Shown here: positions 55,341 through 63,620 of the stretch, piece after piece
Position numbering within the stretch: the stretch's first letter is position 1
Layout: each line of letters begins with the position of its first letter
Assembly (NCBI GenBank): GCA_963847615.1
Contig: CAWKAN010000018.1
Span: 1-64,000 of the forward strand
From: Palsa-883 sp963847615
GTDB taxonomy: Bacteria > Pseudomonadota > Alphaproteobacteria > Acetobacterales > Acetobacteraceae
Direction: 5' to 3'
DNA: 64,000 bases
The notes under the pieces: model-generated
Told to the model about the DNA's origin: nothing
The model's input: the letters and a program-made list of their open reading frames with translations, nothing else
Databases searched by the model: none
Program-made: the position numbers and the translations under genes

Positions 55341-55675
55341 TCGGCGGGCGGGCGGCCGGGCAACCGCCGTTCGCCGCCCGGGCGCGGCGGGGCGCGACCG
55401 GGCGATCGCCGCCTCGGCCAGCGGGGCCGCCCGACCGGGCCTGGGGGGAGGCGAGCCGGCGAGGTGCCGGCCGATGCGGGTGGACGGACCTGGGTCCAAA
55501 CCGCCCGATGCGAGCGGACGGACGGGGGGCGGGCGTACGCGGCACGCGCCGCGCCCTCGGCGAGGCACCGGCCGCGTTGCGGCGACGTCGTCGTTGCTGG
55601 GCGCAAGGTTCGGCGGCTATCCTGGCTTGCCTGGCGGCCGAATTGGCCGTTCATCGGGGAAACGCCGGTCCCATC
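55341..55675. other. Intergenic region, nothing recognised
   Basis: About 335 very GC-rich bases after the dehydrogenase operon. No gene, clear terminator or known repeat was recognised; a promoter for the lipoprotein gene is expected near 55560-55660. Confidence 0.3.
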
Positions 55676-56128
55676 ATGTTCGCCCACTGGCAACGTCGCG
55701 GTTACCGGGAAGCCATGGTCGTGGCGGGCGCCGTACTGGCGATCCTGGCAGGGTGCGCGCCATCGGCAAATGTCCCGCCGGCGGGCGGGCAATTCGACGG
55801 CGTCTATGCCGGCGAAACCACCCTGGTCGGCGGATTCGGCTACGTTTGCGGTGCGCCGAGCTATTCGGTGTCGATCCCGATCAAGGACGGCCGGTTCAGC
55901 TATATGGTCCCGATCAGTCCCTCGACCACGCCGCTGGTGTCGGTGCAAATCCGGGCCGATGGGTCGCTCGCCGGCCAGGTACTTTACATGGCCGAAAGCT
56001 TCTGGCCGCGCGGTCCGGATTTCATTCCGGCCTGGCTCACCATCGCCGGGCATATCGCCGGCGCAGAGCTGGACGCGACGGTGCGGGACTATCGCTGTGT
56101 GCGGCACATGGTGCTGCGGCGCGGCTGA
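55676..56128 (+). CDS. Putative small lipoprotein
   Basis: The protein has 150 residues from ATG 55676; a later Met at residue 14 is an alternative start. A hydrophobic segment ends in a lipobox-like ILAGC (Cys about residue 27), pointing to a lipid-anchored periplasmic protein. The mature part includes FDGVYAGETTLVGGFGYVC, SVSIPIKDGRFSYMVP and three further Cys residues (CGAPS and YRCVRH), arranged as a small beta-rich domain. Similar short proteins of unknown function are common in Acetobacteraceae. No partner genes are nearby. Confidence 0.6.
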   Translation: MFAHWQRRGYREAMVVAGAVLAILAGCAPSANVPPAGGQFDGVYAGETTLVGGFGYVCGAPSYSVSIPIKDGRFSYMVPISPSTTPLVSVQIRADGSLAGQVLYMAESFWPRGPDFIPAWLTIAGHIAGAELDATVRDYRCVRHMVLRRG

Positions 56129-56545
56129 GTGATCCAGGGAGCGACGGTTCGGACCGCCTGCGCCCGGCTTGGTTGCGGATCGGCGCAAGCGGGGAGGGGA
56201 AAGGAGCGATCCATATGATATGACAACGCAGCAGTGTTGTTTAGTAGGCGGTTTTCCAGACCGTCCGGCCGGGCGCGGTCGTTTCGGTCCATGATGAATT
56301 CCGCAGCAAGGCTTGACCCCTTGGCCCCGCGCCCCCGTCATGGCGGCACCAGGGCCGGGCCGCAGACCCACCGGAGGGCCGGCCATGATGGGGTGGCCCC
56401 GCCGGGCGTCGATCAGTCGGACCGCTGGTACCATTACGGCCAGGTAAGCCGGTCGTTAAGACCGCGTAAGCCGTTGTCGAACAGCCGAACATTGCTTGCG
56501 TCCGGTGCGGGCGGCGCCCATTTCCCCGGTGTGGAGGATCGGCTT
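56129..56545. other. Intergenic region with a diverged family C-like repeat
   Basis: About 415 bases. Between 56300 and 56440 there are words shared with the family C elements (GGCTTGACCCCTTGG, CCCCCGTCATGGCGG, GTCGATCAGTCGGACCGCTGGTA), in an order matching them but with many differences. It appears to be an old, decayed copy. The tatA promoter probably lies after it. Confidence 0.45.
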
Positions 56546-56740
56546 ATGGGCGAATTCAGCATTTGGCATTGGCTGGTCGTGTTGATGGTCGTCCTGCTGC
56601 TGTTCGGCGGCGGGAAAGTGAGCGGCCTGATGGGCGATCTGGCCAAGGGCATCAAGGCGTTCAAGCACACGATGGCGGAAGACCAGCCGCCCAGCGTCAC
56701 ACATGTCGAGCCGCCCGAAGGGCAGGCGCATCAGGGATAA
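56546..56740 (+). CDS. tatA: Sec-independent protein translocase subunit TatA/E
   Basis: The protein has 64 residues, preceded by GGAGG. MGEFSIWHWLVVLMVVLLLFGGGKVSGLMGDLAKGIKAFK shows the TatA plan: a short N-terminal membrane helix, the FG hinge, and an amphipathic helix (the stretch is cited in part; key residues are F20-G21 and K24). TatA oligomers form the pore that moves folded proteins across the inner membrane. Normally it is encoded with tatB and tatC; here it stands alone between repeats, so a second complete tat operon elsewhere is probable. Confidence 0.88.
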   Translation: MGEFSIWHWLVVLMVVLLLFGGGKVSGLMGDLAKGIKAFKHTMAEDQPPSVTHVEPPEGQAHQG

Positions 56741-56759
56741 GGCCAGGGCTCCGCCCCCC

Positions 56760-56875
56760 ACGCCCCCTTCCCCTCCCCACACTCCCAGTCCGGGGTTCCA
56801 AGGGCTCCGCCCTTGGCGGGGGTCCAGGGGGCAGCGCCCCTTGGCGGGGTCCAGGGGTGGAGCCCCTGGCGCTTG
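56760..56875. repeat. GC-rich dispersed intergenic repeat, short form
   Basis: It contains the same building blocks as 13423-13560: CCAAGGGCTCCGCCCTTGG, GGCAGCGCCCCTTGGCGGGG and GGGGTGGAGCCCC. It occupies the spacer between tatA and the glycosyltransferase gene and lacks the long central hairpin. Confidence 0.7.
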
Positions 56876-56936
56876 ACGCGGCGCGCAGGCTGATTATGAC
56901 CCCGGTGACCCCTCGACACGAACCCAGCAGGACGGC

Positions 56937-58061
56937 ATGGCGAACGACACGACCGATCCGCCGCCCGTGCCGCGCCCGCCGGACCTGACCGTCGTCGTCC
57001 CCTGTTACAACGAGCGCCCCAACGTCGCCCCCCTGGTGGCCAAGCTCGACGCCGCGCTCGCCGGCATCGCCTGGGAGGTGGTGTTCGTCGACGACAACAG
57101 CCCCGACGGCACCGCGGCGGAGGTGCGCCGCCTCGCCCGGCTCGACCCGCGGGTGCGCTGCCTCCGGCGGATCGGCCGGCGCGGCCTGTCTTCGGCGGTG
57201 GTCGAGGGGGCGCTGTCGTCCTCGGCGCTGTTCATCGCGGTGATGGACGGCGACTTGCAGCACGACGAGACGCGGCTGCCGGTGATGCTGGCGGCGTTGC
57301 AGACCGGCCAGTACGACCTGGCGGTGGCCAGCCGGCACGTGGCGGGCGGCGACGCGGCGGGGCTGGCCTCGCGCTGGCGGCACCTGTTGTCGGACGCCGG
57401 CGGGGCGCTGGCGCGGCGCGTTCTGCCGGTACGGCTGAGCGACCCGATGAGCGGGTTCTTCATGCTGCCGCGCCCGCTGTTCGAGCAGCTTGCCCCCGGG
57501 CTGACCGCGCAGGGCTTCAAGATACTGCTCGACCTGGTGCTGACCGCCGAGGTGGCGCCGCGGGTGATCGAGGTGCCGGCGGAATTCCGCCAGCGGGTGG
57601 CGGGCGAGAGCAAGCTGGACGTGCTGGTGCTGACGCAGTTCGTCGGGCTGCTGGTGGACAAGACGCTGGGCGGGCTGGTGCCGCTGCGCTTCCTGTCGTT
57701 CGCGACGGTGGGGCTGCTGGGCGTCGGGGTGAACCTGCTGGTGCTGATCGCCGGGCGGGAGGGGCTGGGCCTGGGCTTCGCGCCGGCGCAGATCGCCGGG
57801 ACGCTGGTTGCGATGGTGTGCAACTTCCAGCTCAACAACCAGATCACCTATCGCGACCAGCGGCTGCGCGGGCCGCTGCTGTGGCGCGGGCTGCTGCTGT
57901 TCCTGGTGGTGTGCAGCCTGGGGGCGGTGGCGAATGTCGGCATCGCGCGGGAGCTGTATGAGACCCACACCTATTGGACGCTTGCCGGCGCGATCGGCGC
58001 GGTGATCGGGGTGGTGTGGAATTACGCGGTCTCGGCGACGCTGGTGTGGCGCGCCCGCTGA
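56937..58061 (+). CDS. Glycosyltransferase family 2 with C-terminal GtrA membrane domain
   Basis: The protein has 374 residues. The N-terminal GT-A domain shows LTVVVPCYNERPNVAPLV (18-35), VFVDDNSPDGTAAEV, VMDGDLQHD (the DxD-type metal site, about 101-109) and the acceptor motif QRVAGESKLD. It matches dolichol-phosphate mannosyltransferase-like enzymes, which load a sugar onto a polyprenyl phosphate. Residues from about 240 to the end form a four-helix GtrA-type domain (VGLLGVGVNLLVLIAG, MVCNFQLNNQITYRDQRL) that may flip the lipid-linked sugar. The downstream GT39 gene overlaps by 16 bp, suggesting that enzyme uses the product. Confidence 0.9.
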   Translation: MANDTTDPPPVPRPPDLTVVVPCYNERPNVAPLVAKLDAALAGIAWEVVFVDDNSPDGTAAEVRRLARLDPRVRCLRRIGRRGLSSAVVEGALSSSALFIAVMDGDLQHDETRLPVMLAALQTGQYDLAVASRHVAGGDAAGLASRWRHLLSDAGGALARRVLPVRLSDPMSGFFMLPRPLFEQLAPGLTAQGFKILLDLVLTAEVAPRVIEVPAEFRQRVAGESKLDVLVLTQFVGLLVDKTLGGLVPLRFLSFATVGLLGVGVNLLVLIAGREGLGLGFAPAQIAGTLVAMVCNFQLNNQITYRDQRLRGPLLWRGLLLFLVVCSLGAVANVGIARELYETHTYWTLAGAIGAVIGVVWNYAVSATLVWRAR

Positions 58062-59644
58062 CGCCAGCGGCGGCCCGGGGGGGCCGGATTGGGCTGGCCA
58101 TGGCCGGGTTGGCGGGGCTGACGCTGGTGCGCCTGGCGGTGGCCGCGACGGTGCCGCTGTCGCCGGACGAGGCGTACTACCTTGTGTGGTCGCATGCGCT
58201 GGCGGCGGGCTACCTGGACCATCCGCCGATGGTGGCGCTGTGGATCCGCGCCGGCTCCTGGCTGGTGGGCGGGACGGCCGGCGGGGGAGCGGCCGGCGGG
58301 GGAGCGGCCGGCGGCGCGTGGGCGGGCGGATGGGCGGCCGATCCGGCACTCGGCATCCGGCTGCTGGCGCCGCTGTCGGTGGCGCTGGGGTCCTGGCTGC
58401 TGTGGGACGCCGCCGAGCGCCTGCTGCCGGGGCGCGGGGCGGGACTGACCGCGGCGGCGCTGCTGAACGCCACGCTGCTGCTGGGCGTGGGCGCGGTGAC
58501 GATGACGCCGGACACGCCGCTGCTGTTCTTCTGGGTGTGCACGCTGTGGGCGCTGGCGCGGGCGGGGATCGGGCAGGGCGGCGTCGGGGCTGGCGTCGAG
58601 GACGGCGGGACCGGCGCGGGCGCGTGGTGGCTCGCGGTGGGGCTGTTCGCCGGGCTGGCGTTCGACAGCAAATACACCGCGGCCTTCCTGGTGCTGGGCA
58701 TCGCGCTGTGGCTGCTGGCGGCGGGACGGCGGTGGCTGGCGCAGCCCTGGCCGTGGCTCGGCCTGCTGGTCGGGCTGCTGGCGATCGCGCCGGTGCTGGC
58801 GTGGAACGCGGTGCATGGCTGGGCGAGCTTCGCCAAGCAGGGCGGGCGGCTGGAGGCCTGGCGGACGGCGCGCGCGGCGCAGTTCCTCGGCGAGCTGCTC
58901 GGCGGGCAGCTCGGCCTGGCGACGCCGCTGGTGTTCGTGCTGTGCGTTGCCGGGGTGGTGCTGGCGTGCCGGCTGACGTGCCAGGCGGCGTGTCGGCGCC
59001 GCGCGCCGGGCTGGACGCTGCTGGTGGCGCTCAGCCTGCCGGCGGCCGCGGTGTTCATCGCGCACGCGTTCGCCGACCGGGTACAGGGCAACTGGCCGGC
59101 GATCATCTATCCGGCGGCGGCGATCGCGGCGGCGGGGCTGCGGGCGCCGGCGTGGCGGCGGCTGTATCGCCCGGCAGTGGGGCTGGGGCTGGCGATCACC
59201 GCGCTGGTCTATGTACAAGCCGCGACGGGCGTGCTGCCGGTACCGATCCGGTTCGATCCGTCGGCGTTGCAGTTGGCCGGGTGGCCGGGGCTGGCGGCGC
59301 AGGTCGAGGCGGCGCGGCAGCGCGAGGGGGCGAGCTTCGTCGCCGCCGACCAGTACGGCGTCGGCAGCGAGCTGGCCTACTGGCTGCCCGGCGATGCGCC
59401 GGTGGTCGGGATCGAGCCGCGCTGGCGGCTGTTCGCGCTGCCGGCGATGGCGCTGGACGGGCGGGTCGGCATTCTGGTGCGCAGCGCGCGGCGGGAGCCG
59501 CTGAGCGGTAACGGCGCGTGGGCGGCGCGCGCGCCGATCGGCTTGGCCGCGCGCACGCGGGATGGCCAGACGGTGGAGGCGTATCGGCTGTACCGGGTCG
59601 TGGGCGGCGCGGGGCCGGCGGAGACGGTGCTGCCGCGGCGGTAG
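58046..59644 (+). CDS. Glycosyltransferase family 39 (ArnT/PMT-like) membrane protein
   Basis: The protein has 532 residues from GTG 58046, overlapping the previous gene by 16 bp; ATG 58100 is an alternative. About 10-12 membrane helices are predicted. The periplasmic acidic motif SPDEAYYLVWS (D41-E42) is the catalytic signature of GT39 transferases, which move sugars from polyprenyl phosphate onto lipid A or other acceptors. An odd Gly/Ala-rich run (TAGGGAAGGGAAGGAW, about residues 75-90) looks like a repeat expansion. With the upstream GT2-GtrA protein it forms a lipid-linked sugar pathway similar in logic to ArnC-ArnT. Confidence 0.88.
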   Translation: MARPLTPAAARGGRIGLAMAGLAGLTLVRLAVAATVPLSPDEAYYLVWSHALAAGYLDHPPMVALWIRAGSWLVGGTAGGGAAGGGAAGGAWAGGWAADPALGIRLLAPLSVALGSWLLWDAAERLLPGRGAGLTAAALLNATLLLGVGAVTMTPDTPLLFFWVCTLWALARAGIGQGGVGAGVEDGGTGAGAWWLAVGLFAGLAFDSKYTAAFLVLGIALWLLAAGRRWLAQPWPWLGLLVGLLAIAPVLAWNAVHGWASFAKQGGRLEAWRTARAAQFLGELLGGQLGLATPLVFVLCVAGVVLACRLTCQAACRRRAPGWTLLVALSLPAAAVFIAHAFADRVQGNWPAIIYPAAAIAAAGLRAPAWRRLYRPAVGLGLAITALVYVQAATGVLPVPIRFDPSALQLAGWPGLAAQVEAARQREGASFVAADQYGVGSELAYWLPGDAPVVGIEPRWRLFALPAMALDGRVGILVRSARREPLSGNGAWAARAPIGLAARTRDGQTVEAYRLYRVVGGAGPAETVLPRR

Positions 59645-59955
59645 GCTGGGGCTTCGCCCCAGACCCCACCAAGGGGCGCTGCCCCTTGGAACCCCGCCAA
59701 GGGCGGAGCCCTTGGAACCCTTCACTGGGCGTGTGGGGAGGGGAAGGGGGCGGGCGGGCGAGGCGAAGGGGCGCCGTCCGGCACGCCGGACGGCGCCCCT
59801 TCGCCTCGCCCACCCGCCCCCTTCCCCTCCCCACACGCCCAGTCATGGAGTCCAGAGGCCGCTGCCGGCGCCTGCCCCCGGGCACTTGTCCCGGGGGGTG
59901 GGGGTCCAGGGGGGCAACGCCCCCGGTGGGGTTCGGGACAGCCCCGACCTTGCTT
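59645..59955. repeat. GC-rich dispersed intergenic repeat, long form with perfect central hairpin
   Basis: The left part is CTGGGGCTTCGCCCCAGACC, CCACCAAGGGGCGCTGCC and GGGCGGAGCCCTTGG. The centre (59756-59833) is a perfect or near-perfect inverted repeat, with GGGGCGCCGTCCGGC at the axis and outer arms CACACGCCCAGT. The right part has GGGGTCCAGGGGGGCAACGC. It lies just after the GT39 stop codon. Confidence 0.8.
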
Positions 59956-60190
59956 TCGTTCGCTGGATTGCCCGGCCGGTATCCACCAGTTTGCTTGCCG
60001 CACGAAGGCAAGACGTGGATGCCGGGATGGGCGTCGTCGGCCTGACGGGCCGCGGACCGCCGCAACGTCGATCATTCGGGCCGCTGGCATGCGGGGCCGG
60101 CGACAGTCAAAATGGCAATCCCGGCGTGGCGTCCGAGCGTGGCGGCCCGCGCCCTCGGCACGCGCGCCGCCTGGCGACGAGGAGAGATCG
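59956..60190. other. Intergenic region with a family C-like remnant
   Basis: About 235 bases before nhaA. TTTGCTTGCCGCACGAAGGC, GTGGATGCCGGGATG and CGTCGATCATTCGGGCCGCTGG recall the family C repeat, so this is probably another decayed copy. GACGAGGAGAG just before the nhaA start is the ribosome-binding site. No gene was seen. Confidence 0.45.
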
Positions 60191-61369
60191 ATGGGTTTCG
60201 ACATGGTGCGGCGGTGGTTCCGCCATCCGGCAGCCAGCGGCGTCGTGCTGATGCTGACCTCGGCGCTCGCCATCGTGCTCGCCAACTCGCGCTTCGCCGA
60301 TTATTACGATCTGTTGTTGAGCGTGCGCGGGACGGTGAAGCTGGGCGGGTTCGGCATCGAGAAGCCGGCGCTGCTGTGGATCAACGACGGGCTGATGGCG
60401 CTGTTCTTCCTGCTGGTCGGGGCGGAGATCAAGCGCGAGGTGATGACCGGCGAACTGTCCGACCGGCGGCGCGCCATCCTGCCGGTTGTCGCGGCGATCG
60501 GCGGCATGGTCGGGCCGGCGCTGGTCTACCTGCTGCTGACGGTTCAGCTGCCGGCAGCGCGGCCGGGCTGGGCGGTGCCGGCGGTGACCGACATCGCGTT
60601 CTCGCTCGGCGTCCTGTCGCTGCTCGGCAGCCGGGTGGCACCGTCGCTCAAGCTGTTCCTGGCCGCCCTGGCGATCATCGACGATCTCGGCGCCATCGTC
60701 ATCATCGCGATCTTCTATACCGGCAGCCTGTCGTTGGTCTCGCTCGGCGTCGCGCTGGGGGCGCTGGTCGTTCTGCTGGTGCTCAATCTCGCCGGCGTGC
60801 AACGCATCGTCTGGTACCTGCTGGTCGGCCTGGTGATGTGGGTGTTCGTGCTGAAATCCGGCGTGCACGCGACGCTGGCGGGCGTGCTGCTGGCGCTGGC
60901 AATCCCGCACAAGGGGCGAGCGGGCGGGCCATCGCCGTTGTTGCGCCTGGAGCACGAACTGCACCCCTGGGTCGCCTTCGGCGTGCTGCCGCTGTTCGGC
61001 TTCGCCAACGCCGGGCTGTCCTTCGCCACCCTGTCGCCGACCTCGCTGCTGCAGCCGATCCCGCTTGGGATCGCCGCCGGACTGTTCGTCGGCAAGCAGC
61101 TCGGGGTTTATGCCGCGGTCGCACTGGCGATCCGCGCCGGCTGGGCGGAATTGCCGCGCGGTGCAAGCTGGCGCGCGCTGTATGGCACCGGCATGCTGAC
61201 CGGCATCGGCTTCACCATGAGCCTGTTCATCGGCACCCTCGGCTTCGGCCAGTCGGGCAACGAAGCCCTGATGCGGCTTGGCGTGCTGGTCGGCTCGCTG
61301 CTGTCCGGCATCCTCGGCGCCGCACTGCTGGGCTGGGGCACGCGGCGCGCAGCGCCGGGCCGGGGGTGA
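60191..61369 (+). CDS. nhaA: Na+/H+ antiporter NhaA
   Basis: The protein has 392 residues, the standard NhaA length, with about 12 membrane helices. The ATG at 60191 follows GAGGAGAG; the open frame upstream is unrelated sequence. Key residues of ion binding are visible: the D in AVTDIAFSLGVLSLLG and the adjacent pair in LAIIDDLGAIVIIAIFY, plus the later K in GIAAGLFVGKQLGVY. It expels sodium in exchange for protons in the inner membrane, supporting salt and alkaline tolerance. No NhaR regulator is adjacent. Confidence 0.95.
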   Translation: MGFDMVRRWFRHPAASGVVLMLTSALAIVLANSRFADYYDLLLSVRGTVKLGGFGIEKPALLWINDGLMALFFLLVGAEIKREVMTGELSDRRRAILPVVAAIGGMVGPALVYLLLTVQLPAARPGWAVPAVTDIAFSLGVLSLLGSRVAPSLKLFLAALAIIDDLGAIVIIAIFYTGSLSLVSLGVALGALVVLLVLNLAGVQRIVWYLLVGLVMWVFVLKSGVHATLAGVLLALAIPHKGRAGGPSPLLRLEHELHPWVAFGVLPLFGFANAGLSFATLSPTSLLQPIPLGIAAGLFVGKQLGVYAAVALAIRAGWAELPRGASWRALYGTGMLTGIGFTMSLFIGTLGFGQSGNEALMRLGVLVGSLLSGILGAALLGWGTRRAAPGRG

Positions 61370-61377
61370 ACCAAAGC

Positions 61378-61676
61378 AAGGCTGGGGCTTCGCCCCAGAC
61401 CCCACCAAGGGGCGCTGCCCCCCATGGTACCATTGGGGAACCCCGCCAAGGGCGAGCCCTTGGAACCCTTCACTGGGAGTGGGTGATGGGGAGGGGGCGT
61501 ATGGGCGCGGCGTCAGTGCCGTCCGGCACGCCGGACGGCACTGACGCCGCGCCCATACGCCCCCTCCCCATCACCCACTCCAATGGATGGAGTCCAGAGG
61601 CTCTGCCTCTGGTGGGGGGTCCAGGGGGGCAAAGCCCCCTGGCGGGGTTCGGGACGGAGCCCCGGTCTTGCTTTGG
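61378..61676. repeat. GC-rich dispersed intergenic repeat, long form with perfect central hairpin
   Basis: The left block CTGGGGCTTCGCCCCAGACC is identical in part to that at 59645. The centre (about 61482-61580) is a perfect inverted repeat built from GGTGATGGGGAGGGGGCGTA and its complement, with GCCGTCCGGCACGCCGGACG at the axis. The right block has CCAGGGGGGCAAAGCCCC. It fills the gap between the convergent nhaA and dctM genes. Confidence 0.8.
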
Positions 61677-61703
61677 TTCACCCCCGGCCCGGCGCTGCCA
61701 GCC

Positions 61704-62987
61704 TCAGTGGGCGAAGCCGGCGCTGCGTGGGATTGCCAGGGAGAACTCGGGCACCAGGATGATCAGCATCAGGCCGATCAGCAGGGTCAGCACGTAGGGC
61801 CAGTAGCTGCGTGCATGTTGCCATGCCGACACATTGGCAAAGCGCAGCGCCATCAGCAGGCCGACCCCCATCGGCGGCAGGAACAGGCCGATGCCGACCG
61901 CGGCTGTCTGGACGATGTCGAAATGGATCGGGTTGATGCCGATCCGCGTGGCGATCGGGAACACCACCGGGATCAGCACCACCACGGCGGGCAGGCCGTC
62001 CAGCACCATGCCGAACATCATGGTGATCAGCGCCACCACCAGCAGGAACAGCCATTGCTGGGATTCCAGCGGCTTGAGCAGCTCCCCGAGCAGTGCGGGA
62101 ACGCCGGTCACCCCCATCAGGTACTGGAAGATCGTTGCGACTGCGAGCAGGAACACCACCGCCGCGGTGAGGATCGCGCTGTCATAGGCGATGCGCAGGA
62201 TCTCGGTCCAGGAGACGTTGCGGTAATACAGCCGCGCGGCGAGCAGCGAATAGAGTGCCACGATCGCGCCGGCCTCGGTCGCGGTGAAGACGCCGAGATA
62301 GAAGCCGCCGAAGATCACCACCGGGATGACCATCGGCACCGCGGAGGCGCGCAGCGCGCGCAGCAGGAAGCCCCAGCTCGGTCGCGTATCCTTGGGCCAG
62401 CCAAGGATATGCGCCTGGATCAGCACCAGGATGCACAGGCAGGTGCCGATCACCGCCGCCGGCACGAACCCCGCGAGGAACAGCGCCACCACCGATGTAT
62501 TGGTCACCTCGCCCAGCACGATCATGAAGATGGCCGGCGGCACCAGCATGCCCATCGCGGTGCCGGCGGCGATCAGCGACGCACCGTCCTCCGCGCGATA
62601 GCCGGCGCGGCGCAGCGGCGGCATCAGCGTGGCGCCGAGCGCCGAGACCTCCGCCATCTTCGAGCCGCACATGTCGGAGAAGAAATAGGAGACGACGATG
62701 ACCGACATGCCCAGCCCGCCGCGCAGCCAGCCGACCAGCGCGCGCGCCAGATCGACCAGCGCATAGGACATGCCACAACGTTCCATTACCGAACCGGCGA
62801 AGATGAAGCTGGGGATGGCCAGCAGCACCCAGCTCTGCGACGCGCCGACCAGGCTCGAGGCCAGCATTTCGAGCGAGTAGCCGCCGAGCAGCAGCCCGAC
62901 CACTGCGGCGACGCCGAGCGCGAAGACGATCGGCAGCGACAGCACGAGGAGTGCGACGAAGACGACGCCGCTGATGGTGAGCAGCAT
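61704..62987 (-). CDS. dctM: TRAP transporter large permease, DctM subunit
   Basis: The protein has 427 residues with about 12 membrane helices, the size of stand-alone DctM. SQSWVLLAIPSFIFAGSVME, AEVSALGATLMPPLRRAGYR, IAAGTAMGMLVPPAIFMIVL and GIGLFLPPMGVGLLMALRFA are typical. It moves organic acids inward using the sodium gradient together with DctQ and DctP. Order on the minus strand is dctP, dctQ, dctM with minimal gaps (3 bp to dctQ), so this is one operon. The substrate is not predictable from the permease. Confidence 0.92.
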   Translation of the reverse strand: MLLTISGVVFVALLVLSLPIVFALGVAAVVGLLLGGYSLEMLASSLVGASQSWVLLAIPSFIFAGSVMERCGMSYALVDLARALVGWLRGGLGMSVIVVSYFFSDMCGSKMAEVSALGATLMPPLRRAGYRAEDGASLIAAGTAMGMLVPPAIFMIVLGEVTNTSVVALFLAGFVPAAVIGTCLCILVLIQAHILGWPKDTRPSWGFLLRALRASAVPMVIPVVIFGGFYLGVFTATEAGAIVALYSLLAARLYYRNVSWTEILRIAYDSAILTAAVVFLLAVATIFQYLMGVTGVPALLGELLKPLESQQWLFLLVVALITMMFGMVLDGLPAVVVLIPVVFPIATRIGINPIHFDIVQTAAVGIGLFLPPMGVGLLMALRFANVSAWQHARSYWPYVLTLLIGLMLIILVPEFSLAIPRSAGFAH

Positions 62988-62990
62988 GGC

Positions 62991-63620
62991 TCAATCTCCC
63001 GCGGCGGCGATGGCGGCGGGCTCCTCGGCGGGCTCCTTGCCGACGTCGGCGAACTCGCTGAACGCGGTGCCGATCCCGTACAGCACGATCAGTCCGCCGC
63101 CGACCGACGCCGAGGCGTAGAGCCAGGCCAGGCTGAGCTGCAGGCCCGGCGAGATCAGCGCCAGGTTGGTGATCGCCAGGTCGGTGCCGTACCAGGCGGT
63201 CAACGCGCCGAACACGACGATCAGCGCATGGTTCACGACGTGGATGACCCGCTGGGCGGCGAGCGGCAGGTGGTGCGTCACCACCCGCAAGGTGAAGTGG
63301 GCGCGCTCCGCCAGGCCGATGCCGGCGCCGATCAGGGTCATCCAGGCGAGCGAGTATTCGCCGACTTCCTCGACCCAGAAGAAGTTGATGGTCGGCAGAT
63401 TGAAGTAATCGGTGATCGGCACCATGACGTAGCGCAGGAACACGCCGACCACCATGTCGGCGATCGCCAGCAGCACCAGTATCGTCAGCACGGCTTTCGG
63501 CAGCAGGCGGACGACATCCGCCAACCGCCTGGGCGCGGTGGCGGCCGAACCGGGCGCGGCACCGCCGCTGGCCAGGTCCGGCGCCCGCGGCGCGGCCGCG
63601 CGATCGGCGATCTGGCTCAT
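62991..63620 (-). CDS. dctQ: TRAP transporter small permease, DctQ subunit
   Basis: The protein has 209 residues from the ATG at 63618-63620, which overlaps the dctP stop (ATGA). Four membrane helices start near LPKAVLTILVLLAIADMVVG, followed by NFFWVEEVGEYSLAWMTLIG, the conserved EE motif of DctQ, and AERAHFTLRVV. The N-terminal 40 residues are Ala/Pro-rich and probably disordered. DctQ is an accessory subunit needed for transport by DctM. Confidence 0.9.
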   Translation of the reverse strand: MSQIADRAAAPRAPDLASGGAAPGSAATAPRRLADVVRLLPKAVLTILVLLAIADMVVGVFLRYVMVPITDYFNLPTINFFWVEEVGEYSLAWMTLIGAGIGLAERAHFTLRVVTHHLPLAAQRVIHVVNHALIVVFGALTAWYGTDLAITNLALISPGLQLSLAWLYASASVGGGLIVLYGIGTAFSEFADVGKEPAEEPAAIAAAGD

